Notes under the pieces: model-generated
The model's input: only the letters and a program-made list of their open reading frames with translations
Told to the model about the DNA's origin: nothing
The model's database searches: none
In this document: positions 16,509 through 23,813 of the stretch, one piece after another
Layout of the letters: each line of letters begins with the position of its first letter
Position numbering within the stretch: position 1 is the first letter of the stretch
Made by a program: the position numbers and the translations under genes
Source of the DNA: a bacterium
Lineage (GTDB): Bacteria > Bacillota_I > Bacilli_A > RF39 > UBA660
Assembly: GCA_019421005.1 (NCBI GenBank)
Contig: JAHZGA010000007.1
Location: forward strand, 1 to 35,167
DNA: 35,167 nucleotides
Direction: 5' to 3'

Positions 16509-18095
16509 TCACCTCTCATTAAATATATCTGGTAAATCATTTTCTAACAATACAAACGTTTCTTTACCTTTTAATTTATTCATTAAAACAAATGCTTCTT
16601 TAACATCGTTAATAACATGAATATTTTTTTCGTTATATTTTTTTTCAATTAAGCCATCATATATAGGTTTTGTTTGATTTTTTCCAACTAAAATAACTTC
16701 ATCACAAACATCAGTCATATATTCTCCGAATTTTTTATTTAAATCATATTCTTGATCAGCTAATTCAATCATCCCTGGAGTTACTATGATTTTTTTACCA
16801 GGCATTAAATTTAAAACATCTAAAGCCATTTTAGAACCAACTGGATTAGAATTATAAGCATCATCTATAATATTAATATCATTAAATTTTTTAAGTTCTA
16901 AACGATGTTCAATTGGTCTTACCCTTTTAACAGCAGCTTGTAATTTTTTAATATCAATATTTAAATATTTTCCTAAAGCAATTGCTGCTAAAATATTATA
17001 TATATTATGTTTCCCTAATAATTTAGTTTCAAATTCATATTTATTTTTATCTTGTTTAAAGTGTACATCAAAAGTTGTTCCAGTATAAGATAATTTTATA
17101 TTATCTGCCCATACATCAGCATCCTTATAATCAATTCCAATCCAAATGATTTGACAATCATTTTTTAATTGGTATTTTCTTTGTAATTCATCATCTTTAT
17201 TTAATATACCAACACCATCTTTAGGTAAACTTTCTATTAATTCAAATTTACCTTTCATAATGTTTTCTTGACTACCAAAGCTATCTAAATGAGCGCTTCC
17301 TATTTTAGTTAAAATACCATATTTAGGGTGAACTAAATCACATAATTCTTTAATTTCCCCTCTTTTAAATGCTCCCATTTCAGCTATTAAATAATCATTA
17401 AATTTATCTAAATAATTATTAATTGTAATAATTAAACCTAATGGTGTATTAAAATTTTTAGGAGTTGGTAAGGCATTATATTTAATATTTAAAATGTCTG
17501 CTAAAATATTTTTGCTACTGGTTTTACCATAACTTCCTGTAATACCAATAACATCTAAATTATTAAAACTTTTAAGTTTATTAGTAGCTTTAACTTTATA
17601 GTAATTAGCAACCATTTTTTCAATTGGTTTATTAATAGTATTAGCAATTAAAACAACAATATAATTAATAAATACTAAAAATCCCATTATTAAATAATAA
17701 TCCATTAAACTGTTTTCGTTATAGATAACACTAAAAACTATAACAGGAATTAAATATAAAATGAATAAAGTTATTAATAACCTTTTAACTCTAGCAGTTA
17801 TAACTAAAGGTTTCTTTATTTGTTCCTTTTTTAATTTATTATAATATATATAAGATAATAAGAAATAAAATAAAGCAAAAATAATCATTAAAATGAAATT
17901 ATCTAAAAATATTCCACATAAGAAAATTAAAAATAGTATATCAAAATTAAAAGCTTTAGATTTATTTTTTAATATCCAATTTATATAACGATTTCCATCA
18001 TTATACCAATTTTGTTGTAATATTTGAATAGCTTTTTTACTTTTAATAAATATATATATATATACTGGTATAAAAGTAATAATAAAATTAATCAT
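16509..18095 (-). CDS. murF: MurF-type ligase with N-terminal membrane domain
   Basis: Adds D-Ala-D-Ala to the UDP-MurNAc tripeptide. The ligase core is clear: P-loop GITGSYGKTSSKN (about residue 195), then PKNFNTPLG, EMGAFKRGEI, GSAHLDSFGS, GKHNIYNILAAIALG and DDAYNSNPVGSKMAL, then a C-terminal domain with VTPGMIELA. At 528 aa it is longer than usual because the normal N-terminal UDP-binding domain is replaced by about 170 residues with roughly five membrane helices. It therefore looks anchored in the membrane. It starts four bases after the alpha/beta hydrolase stop, with a GGGAG site inside that gene, and is followed by ddl. MurF is preferred to MurE/MurT because of the ddl linkage and NSNP motif. 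Confidence 0.85.
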   Translation of the reverse strand: MINFIITFIPVYIYIFIKSKKAIQILQQNWYNDGNRYINWILKNKSKAFNFDILFLIFLCGIFLDNFILMIIFALFYFLLSYIYYNKLKKEQIKKPLVITARVKRLLITLFILYLIPVIVFSVIYNENSLMDYYLIMGFLVFINYIVVLIANTINKPIEKMVANYYKVKATNKLKSFNNLDVIGITGSYGKTSSKNILADILNIKYNALPTPKNFNTPLGLIITINNYLDKFNDYLIAEMGAFKRGEIKELCDLVHPKYGILTKIGSAHLDSFGSQENIMKGKFELIESLPKDGVGILNKDDELQRKYQLKNDCQIIWIGIDYKDADVWADNIKLSYTGTTFDVHFKQDKNKYEFETKLLGKHNIYNILAAIALGKYLNIDIKKLQAAVKRVRPIEHRLELKKFNDINIIDDAYNSNPVGSKMALDVLNLMPGKKIIVTPGMIELADQEYDLNKKFGEYMTDVCDEVILVGKNQTKPIYDGLIEKKYNEKNIHVINDVKEAFVLMNKLKGKETFVLLENDLPDIFNER

Positions 18096-18099
18096 TGTT

Positions 18100-18828
18100 T
18101 CACTCCCTTAAAAAACTATTTAAAACATTGATAGTTTGTTTTAAATTTTCTAAATATGCATAATGAGTACAATTTTCATAAATAACTACACCAGAATTAT
18201 CTATTAATTGTTCTAATTCATAAGCATCATGATAATCAACAGCTTCATCAGCTGTTCCCCAAATAATTAAAGTTGGACATTTTATTTTTTTTGCTTCAAG
18301 GGTTAAATCACAATTAACATGTTCAACCAAAATTTCTCGCATTATTTTTGAAGCATTTTTATAATCAGTAGAACCAATATGTTTTTTAGCAAAATCTGCT
18401 AATTTATCAGTTCCAGGAATTTTTTTTAATTTTTTTAATATTTTTGTTTTTAAAGACAATTCTTTTATTTCTTTTTTAAATGGACTTGCTAATAAGACTA
18501 ATTTTTCACAGTCGTATTTACTAGCGTATAATAGACTTATTTTTCCTCCAAAAGAATGACCAATTAAAATAGGTTTTTTAATTTTTAAATTGTCTAATAA
18601 TTCTTTTAACATTTCAACATAGTTATCTAATTTCCATACTGTTTTTGGTTCTTCACTTTTTCCAAAACCAGGTAAATCTATAATAATAATATTAAAATCC
18701 TTTTTTAAAGCATCTCCTATTGGACGCATCATATCTATATTTTGACCCCATCCATGCAAAAAAACAATTGTTTTTTTTGATTTATTACCATAGTTAACAT
18801 AGTTCACATTTACATCTTGTAATTTCAT
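18100..18828 (-). CDS. alpha/beta hydrolase
   Basis: 242-aa cytosolic alpha/beta-hydrolase. The oxyanion region is VFLHGWGQNIDMMRPIGDAL, the nucleophile elbow is GHSFGGKISLLYASKY (Ser near residue 93), the acid is in IIWGTADEAVDYHDA (about 193) and the His in NCTHYAYLENL (about 222). The substrate cannot be read from sequence. It is the first gene of a leftward operon hydrolase-murF-ddl with near-overlapping junctions, so a link to cell-envelope metabolism is plausible but unproven. Confidence 0.9.
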   Translation of the reverse strand: MKLQDVNVNYVNYGNKSKKTIVFLHGWGQNIDMMRPIGDALKKDFNIIIIDLPGFGKSEEPKTVWKLDNYVEMLKELLDNLKIKKPILIGHSFGGKISLLYASKYDCEKLVLLASPFKKEIKELSLKTKILKKLKKIPGTDKLADFAKKHIGSTDYKNASKIMREILVEHVNCDLTLEAKKIKCPTLIIWGTADEAVDYHDAYELEQLIDNSGVVIYENCTHYAYLENLKQTINVLNSFLRE

Positions 18829-18884
18829 TTGATCAACTCCATTAATATTATACCATATTTTTCGTAAATAAAAGATTTTTTGAT

Positions 18885-18921
18885 AAAAAAATAAGACAGA
18901 AAAGAATTTTTTGTCTTATTT
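18885..18921 (-). terminator. intrinsic terminator of the CPBP protease gene
   Basis: On the minus strand AAATAAGACA (18912-18921) pairs with TGTCTTATTT (18889-18898), followed by T residues. It begins at the stop codon of the CPBP gene. Confidence 0.8.
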
Positions 18922-19585
18922 ATGTAAATAGCATAACTAATATAGCAGTTAAATTAAAAGAAATATGAGTTATAATTGGAGCTTTTAAAGTTTTTTTCAT
19001 TTCATATATTTTAGCTAAAATTATACCTAAAATAAATGTATAAATTATTTTTATTGGATTAATATGAATCAGTCCAAAAATAACACTTGAAATTATAATA
19101 GAAGTTCTATTGGAGTTAAACTCTTTTAATTTATTATATAAAATTCCTCTATAAATAAATTCTTCTAAAATTGGTCCTATTATAGAAGTGGTAATGATTT
19201 TTAAAAAACTAATTTTAACATTATTAACTAATAAAGTATTAACAATTAATGATAATACTATTCCAATAATCATTAATAATAAAATATCTTTAATTTTTAA
19301 GTTTTGTTTATGATAATATTTTTTATAATTCTTTATAATTATTGGAATAAATACTATTAAAGTAATTAAAGTTATAATTAAAATTTGATTATCTAAAAAA
19401 GTATTTAATTTATTATTAAAATCAACAGTATTAATATAATTATTAAAATATTCATCATAACTATATGAAGATTTATGATAATCTGTATTTATATATATTA
19501 AATTAAAAATAAATAGTAATAAATAGTTAAAGATAAAAAAGAAAAAAGGTATAATCAATACCTTTATGAATGATTTAACATACAT
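18920..19585 (-). CDS. CPBP family intramembrane protease
   Basis: About 221 aa with six or more membrane helices and the CPBP (CAAX protease/bacteriocin-processing, Abi) motifs: EEFIYRGILYNKL (EExxxR), FGLIHINP and a final HISFN. These glutamic intramembrane proteases process prenylated or bacteriocin-like proteins or protect against own bacteriocins; the substrate here is unknown. The start is placed at ATG 19585, right after the SPFH stop, rather than ten codons upstream inside that gene. It is probably the last gene of the NfeD-SPFH operon, and a terminator overlaps its stop. Confidence 0.87.
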   Translation of the reverse strand: MYVKSFIKVLIIPFFFFIFNYLLLFIFNLIYINTDYHKSSYSYDEYFNNYINTVDFNNKLNTFLDNQILIITLITLIVFIPIIIKNYKKYYHKQNLKIKDILLLMIIGIVLSLIVNTLLVNNVKISFLKIITTSIIGPILEEFIYRGILYNKLKEFNSNRTSIIISSVIFGLIHINPIKIIYTFILGIILAKIYEMKKTLKAPIITHISFNLTAILVMLFT

Positions 19586-19586
19586 T

Positions 19587-20477
19587 TTATTTACTACTTT
19601 CTTTAAACATTTCATTTAAAGTTGTACCTAAAGTAGCAAAGTTTTGTAAATCTGATGGAACAATTATTTTAGTTGCTTGACCATTAGCAACTTCCTTTAA
19701 AGCTTCAAAACTTTTTAATGTTAAAACACTTTTATCAGCATTGGCATTTTTTATTAATTCAATTCCTTTAGCTTCAGCTTCTTTTACTTTTATTATTGCT
19801 TCAGCTTGACCTTGAGCAACTCTAATTTTAGCTTCCATTTCAGCTTCAGCTTTTAAGATTTGTGAAGCTTTTTCTCCTTCAGCAATTAGAATACTAGATT
19901 TTTTTTCTCCTTCAGCTTTTAAAATTGCTTCTCTTCTTTCACGTTCAGCACGCATTTGTTTTTCCATTGCTTCTTGAATATCTTTAGGTGGAAGAATATT
20001 TTTAACTTCAACTCTATTTACTTTAATACCCCAAGGATCTGTAGCTTCATCTAATATAGCACGCATTTTAGAGTTTATTATATCTCTTGATGTTAATGTT
20101 TGATCTAATTCTAATTCTCCAATAATATTTCTTAAAGTAGTTGCAGTTAAATTTTCAATTGCATTAATAGGGTTTTCAACTCCATATGTATATAATTTAG
20201 GATCTGTTATTTGAAAATAAACAACTGTATCTATTTGCATTGTAACATTATCTTTAGTTATAACTGGTTGTGGAGCAAAATCTTTTACAATTTCTTTTAA
20301 ACATACAATTTTACTTATTCTATCTAAAAATGGAATTTTAACATGAAGTCCATTACTCCAAGTAGCATAATATGATCCAATCCTTTCTACCACATAAGCT
20401 TTTGCTTGTGGAACAATTTTAACATTAGGTATAATTATTAAAACAACAATAATTAAAAGAACTATAAGGGCTGTCAT
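19587..20477 (-). CDS. SPFH/stomatin-like membrane microdomain protein
   Basis: 296 aa: one N-terminal membrane helix, then the SPFH/Band 7 domain (QAKAYVVERIGSY, IDTVVYFQITDP, LRNIIGELELDQTLTSRDIIN, WGIKVNRVEVKNI), then a coiled coil rich in Glu/Ala/Lys (about 170-255) with MRAERERREAILKAEGEK. These proteins form ring oligomers that organise membrane domains and protease complexes. It overlaps the NfeD gene by four bases, the classic NfeD-stomatin pair. The ribosome-binding site is GAGGAGG. Closest to the QmcA/paraslipin type. Confidence 0.95.
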   Translation of the reverse strand: MTALIVLLIIVVLIIIPNVKIVPQAKAYVVERIGSYYATWSNGLHVKIPFLDRISKIVCLKEIVKDFAPQPVITKDNVTMQIDTVVYFQITDPKLYTYGVENPINAIENLTATTLRNIIGELELDQTLTSRDIINSKMRAILDEATDPWGIKVNRVEVKNILPPKDIQEAMEKQMRAERERREAILKAEGEKKSSILIAEGEKASQILKAEAEMEAKIRVAQGQAEAIIKVKEAEAKGIELIKNANADKSVLTLKSFEALKEVANGQATKIIVPSDLQNFATLGTTLNEMFKESSK

Positions 20478-20893
20478 TTTTCTACCTCCTCTACTTTTAT
20501 TTTGACGCCATTTATCTCAAGTACAACTACTGTACTATCAACCTTAATTAATTTATCTGCTGTTGCAGTCCATCTTTTTCCGTCTACTTTAACTTCACCA
20601 GTTTGGTTATTTTTTATTTCTTCAGTAACTATTCCATGCATTCCAATTATTCTATCAGCATTTGTTTTTACATTAACTTTATTAGTTAATTTTTTTAATA
20701 ATGGTCTAGTGGTTGCTAAAAGAATAACACCAACTAAAACAAAAACAGCAAATTGAATTAAAATGCTATCTGTAAAAAAGCTTATTACCATTGCAAGTAG
20801 TCCACTAATTACAAACCAAACTGTAGTTAAATTAATTGAAATTATTTCAATAAATCCTAGTATTAATGAAAGACCTAACCAAAAATATATCAT
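20474..20893 (-). CDS. NfeD-like membrane protein (short form)
   Basis: 139 aa: about three membrane helices (residues 1-75), then an OB-fold domain beginning ADRIIGMHGIVTEEI and containing GEVKVDGKRWTATAD. This is the short NfeD1b form without a ClpP-like protease domain. It partners the SPFH protein encoded next to it. The ribosome-binding site is AGGAGG and a promoter precedes it. Confidence 0.93.
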   Translation of the reverse strand: MIYFWLGLSLILGFIEIISINLTTVWFVISGLLAMVISFFTDSILIQFAVFVLVGVILLATTRPLLKKLTNKVNVKTNADRIIGMHGIVTEEIKNNQTGEVKVDGKRWTATADKLIKVDSTVVVLEINGVKIKVEEVEK

Positions 20894-20912
20894 AAATCAA
20901 CCTCCTAAATTA

Positions 20913-20941
20913 ATTATACTATATAGTTAATTTAAAAACAA
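20913..20941 (-). promoter_or_regulatory. promoter of the NfeD-SPFH-CPBP operon
   Basis: Minus-strand TTGTTT (20936-20941), 17-base spacer, TATAAT (20913-20918). The -35 overlaps the terminator of the upstream lipoprotein gene. Confidence 0.6.
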
Positions 20942-20965
20942 CAAAAGTTTACATATTTTGTTGTT
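20934..20965 (-). terminator. intrinsic terminator of the lipoprotein gene
   Basis: Minus-strand AACAACAAAA (20956-20965) pairs with TTTTGTTGTT (20937-20946), followed by T residues; it overlaps the stop codon. Confidence 0.75.
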
Positions 20966-21392
20966 TTAGTTTATATTTTTTTATTAATGTAGTTTTATCT
21001 TTATTAGATATATATACTTTAATTTTAGTTATTTTTATTCCTTGGATATTTATTTTATATTGTTCAGTTATTAAGTTATTCTTTTTTAATATATTCATAT
21101 AGTAATCATTTAAATTATTTAAATTATTTTCAATATTATTATCTCTAAAATGATAGTAATTACTTTTAAAAAGGTTTTGGTGGAAATCATTTATTTTATA
21201 AAAAACTCCAATTATATTTAAATCTTTTATTTCATCATAATTTTTAGTTGTTATATTCATATTACTTACATCTAAATAAGTAATATTATAGTTATTATCT
21301 ATTACATTTTCATTGAAAACAGTTTCTGTTTTCTCTTTATTGTAACAGCTTATCAATATAATTAAAAAAAACAATAGCAGTATTTTTTTCAT
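20949..21392 (-). CDS. small predicted lipoprotein
   Basis: 147 aa with a lipoprotein signal peptide: MKKILLLFFLIILISC with the lipobox ending at Cys16, followed by NKEK. The rest is hydrophilic and Asn/Lys-rich (INDFHQNLFKSNYYHFRDNN) and matches no family I know. ATG 21392 is chosen because AGGTGAT lies just upstream and the signal peptide begins there; the longer frame has no such site. Probably membrane-anchored on the outer face. Confidence 0.75.
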   Translation of the reverse strand: MKKILLLFFLIILISCYNKEKTETVFNENVIDNNYNITYLDVSNMNITTKNYDEIKDLNIIGVFYKINDFHQNLFKSNYYHFRDNNIENNLNNLNDYYMNILKKNNLITEQYKINIQGIKITKIKVYISNKDKTTLIKKYKLKQQNM

Positions 21393-21444
21393 ATGATCAC
21401 CTATTTTTAGTGTGAACATAATTTTATAAAATACACATTGTTTT

Positions 21445-21711
21445 TTAGTTTTCTAAATTATCAATTTGAAGTCCAAGTGAATTAGTAAAAATTACCAATA
21501 GTGCTGAAGAGGTTTCTTCATCTTCTACTGTTGATACATAAACATTTTCAGTATCTTGTTTTTGTTCTAAAAACTTATATTCTTCAGTTGGCTGTAAAGT
21601 ATCATCTGTTACTTTTACAGCATAGAAATATTTTTTATCTGCGTAAATCGTTTCATCAAGTAATAAATATTTTTGATTATCTTCTAATAAAATTATATTA
21701 TTTACTTTCAT
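21445..21711 (-). CDS. DUF1292-like protein
   Basis: 88-aa acidic protein. NIILLEDNQKYLLLDETIY, YFYAVKVTDD and EYKFLEQKQDTENVYVSTVE fit the short beta-rich DUF1292 (YrzB-like) pattern of Firmicutes. The ribosome-binding site GAAGGAGG lies in the end of the 427-aa gene, so translation is coupled. A second DUF1292-like gene opens the same operon. Function is unknown. Confidence 0.65.
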   Translation of the reverse strand: MKVNNIILLEDNQKYLLLDETIYADKKYFYAVKVTDDTLQPTEEYKFLEQKQDTENVYVSTVEDEETSSALLVIFTNSLGLQIDNLEN

Positions 21712-22991
21712 AAAATTCTGCCTCCTTCTTGATTTTTTTGACCAAGATTTTTAAGCATATTATTTAAGTTTTTCATTCTTTCTATATCACTTGGTGTTTT
21801 ATATTCTTTACTATCTAAAGTTTCTAATTCAGCATAAATACTATATTTTGCAGCATCACTTGTAAGAGCATTTTGATTTACATTATCTAATCGATTAAAA
21901 TCATTTTGTATTGCTTGCATTTGAGTTTTTTCTTCAGGTTTTATATAACTATTCATTGCTTTTTCATTTAAATAATTATAGTTGTCTTCTAATTTATATT
22001 TTAACTCATCATTAAGATTTGTATTTAATTGTTCTTTTTCTTGATTTGATAATATTGGTTTTGGATTATGAATATATAATGGCTTTTCTAAAATAGTATT
22101 TTGCTTTGGTTCTTCTAATATAGGGCTTTCCATATTTTGTCCAGTTTGCTCTAATATAGGTTGTTCTATATTTTGTTCAGGTTGTTCTCTAGGTTCTGTT
22201 TCTAAATCAAAGCTTATATCTTCTTCTTTAGGAGTATTTGTTCCTAATTCAATTGGTTGTTGATATTGATTTTTAAAATCATCAACTGCTGGCATTTCAA
22301 ATTGTGGCTGTTCAAAATTATTAATATTTTCATCTTCTTTTTGAATTTTAGGAATATCATTAGTATTATCTAAATTTTTGTTTCTATCCTTAAAGAAACT
22401 ACAAACTTTATTTTTAATTGCTTTAAATCCTTTAACCACTCCAATCCCACCTAAAGTAAGACCGGCAGTAGTAACCGCGCCTGATACAATTGCGTTTAAT
22501 TTATCGCTAATTCTTTCAGTTAAATTAACTGCGCTATAGGAATTATTAAGCCATTTACCAGTGCCTTCATTAAAAGTATATTTATTTCCTAAACATTCAT
22601 TTAATTTTACATTACAATTATGTAAAAATTCTTTTGCATTATCACCTAAATGATGCCATAAAAAAGCATTTATTTTAATTAAGCCTGTACCTACATATTC
22701 CATTAAAAATGGTACAGTTGGAATTGCTAAAGCCGTTTTTACTAAACCTTTATATAATAACTCAAGTCTATTCATTTCTTGAATAGTCATTCCAGCTTTA
22801 GGATTAGAAAAATCTAAATATTCTTTTGCACCTACTACTTTTTTAAATTTTTGATTTACTTTTTCTTTAATTGGTGTTTGATTTTCAATAGCGTTATCAT
22901 TTAAACCTATAAGTTGATTTCTTAATTTTTGAAATGCTTTTGGTAACATTTTAATGTTTTTAAACCCTGTTTGAATTATTGAGCTATTCAT
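21708..22991 (-). CDS. uncharacterised 427-aa protein with hydrophobic core and Gln/Glu/Pro tail
   Basis: I do not recognise this family. The N-terminal 200 residues contain two weakly hydrophobic stretches (VKTALAIPTVPFLMEYVGTG and IVSGAVTTAGLTLGGIGVV), possibly membrane-inserting. Residues about 225-320 are a low-complexity acidic tract with repeated EQPILE/ESPILE-like units, and the C-terminus is helical. The ribosome-binding site is GAGAGGAG. It overlaps both neighbouring genes or their ribosome-binding sites, so the three form one operon. Confidence 0.65.
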   Translation of the reverse strand: MNSSIIQTGFKNIKMLPKAFQKLRNQLIGLNDNAIENQTPIKEKVNQKFKKVVGAKEYLDFSNPKAGMTIQEMNRLELLYKGLVKTALAIPTVPFLMEYVGTGLIKINAFLWHHLGDNAKEFLHNCNVKLNECLGNKYTFNEGTGKWLNNSYSAVNLTERISDKLNAIVSGAVTTAGLTLGGIGVVKGFKAIKNKVCSFFKDRNKNLDNTNDIPKIQKEDENINNFEQPQFEMPAVDDFKNQYQQPIELGTNTPKEEDISFDLETEPREQPEQNIEQPILEQTGQNMESPILEEPKQNTILEKPLYIHNPKPILSNQEKEQLNTNLNDELKYKLEDNYNYLNEKAMNSYIKPEEKTQMQAIQNDFNRLDNVNQNALTSDAAKYSIYAELETLDSKEYKTPSDIERMKNLNNMLKNLGQKNQEGGRIL

Positions 22992-22993
22992 AA

Positions 22994-23242
22994 TTATTTC
23001 TCCTCTCTTACAGCAGTAGCAATTTTATTTTTTAAAATTTGCCAAGTAGCGTCATCTACACTACCTAATTCAATTCCATTATCTTTTTTTATTAATTTAG
23101 AAGCCATTATTTCTACATTTCCTAAACTATCAGTTTTATTTTCCGTATAAATAATATAGTCATTATTTTCAATATTAAATATTGCTAAAGCATCCGCTTT
23201 TTTCTTTTGACCCAAACTATCAAAATATACTAATTCTTTCAT
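22994..23242 (-). CDS. DUF1292-like protein, first gene of operon
   Basis: 82-aa protein beginning MKELVYFDSLGQKKKADALA, followed by FNIENNDYIIYTENK and MASKLIKKDNGIEL, then a helical end. The pattern fits DUF1292. It starts with an AAAGGAG site and ends two bases before the 427-aa gene. Function is unknown; the 88-aa gene in the same operon belongs to the same type. Confidence 0.65.
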   Translation of the reverse strand: MKELVYFDSLGQKKKADALAIFNIENNDYIIYTENKTDSLGNVEIMASKLIKKDNGIELGSVDDATWQILKNKIATAVREEK

Positions 23243-23278
23243 AAAAAACTCCTTTCGATATTTTCATATAATAAATAT

Positions 23279-23307
23279 ATTTTATCATATATAGTATAAA
23301 TTTTCAA
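23279..23307 (-). promoter_or_regulatory. promoter of the DUF1292 operon
   Basis: Minus-strand TTGAAA (23302-23307), 17-base spacer, TAAAAT (23279-23284). The surrounding 316-base gap (23243-23558) also holds a small hairpin (23334-23352, AACTTAAT/ATTAAGTT) and a 12-base inverted repeat (TAAGAAGTTCTA at 23361-23372 and its complement at 23451-23462). I see no gene in it. Confidence 0.6.
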
Positions 23308-23360
23308 GTATCTAATAAAATAACACTTAAAAAAACTTAATCAAATTAAGTTCTTTTAAA

Positions 23361-23462
23361 TAAGAAGTTCTATTAGAATAATTTTTTTAAATTATAAATA
23401 AGTAAATGAATAAGTTTTTTTAACAGTAATAATAATATTAATTTTTTTATTAGAACTTCTTA
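23361..23462. repeat. spaced inverted repeat in the gap upstream of the DUF1292 operon
   Basis: TAAGAAGTTCTA (23361-23372) and its exact complement (23451-23462) are separated by 78 bases of very AT-rich DNA. Meaning unknown; it could mark a small lost element. Confidence 0.4.
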
Positions 23463-23528
23463 CAAACATATAATAACATAGTTAATATTTTTTTTCAATA
23501 TAACCGACAAAAATTGCTAAACTTTTAT

Positions 23529-23556
23529 AAAAAAACTAACGTTTTTTATACGTTAG
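23529..23556 (-). terminator. intrinsic terminator after the giant surface protein
   Basis: Minus-strand CTAACG (23551-23556) pairs with CGTTAG (23536-23541), followed by seven T residues (forward A-run 23529-23535). It lies three bases after the second stop codon (23559) and about 260 bases after the first (23814). Confidence 0.85.
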
Positions 23557-23558
23557 CT

Positions 23559-23813
23559 TTAACTAAATGCACATGATACATTAACATCATAAGCAGGCAT
23601 AGCGAATGAGAAATTGCATGTTTGTTTAGTCGCACCTTGCCCCACAATTTCATCAGTACATGACTTTTTATAAGGAATATTCACTGTACTACCAGATGAA
23701 TTTTTAAACGTACATCCGTCCAAAGTAGCATCTGGCGCACCATACTTACTAAAACTTACTGTTGCACCTGCATCATAACTTCCTGTTGTATCGCCAGTTA
23801 CATTGAATTTTTG
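23559..23813 (-). pseudogene. in-frame continuation of the giant protein beyond a TAA
   Basis: After the TAA at 23814-23816 the same frame stays open for 84 codons and ends in TAA immediately before the terminator. The encoded segment begins QKFNVTGDTTGSYDAGATVS, carries four Cys, and closes FAMPAYDVNVSCAFS, resembling bacterial surface beta-repeat domains (divergent InlB B-repeat/Flg_new_2 type). It has no plausible start codon or ribosome-binding site of its own. The simplest reading is that the gene originally ended here and that the TAA is a nonsense mutation or is sometimes read through; a sequencing error is also possible. Confidence 0.7.

Noticed and set aside
16509..18102. Mycoplasma-type code (TGA read as Trp)
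   Set aside because: murF and the alpha/beta hydrolase gene both end in TGA directly at the ribosome-binding site and start of the next gene, and Trp is encoded by TGG throughout.
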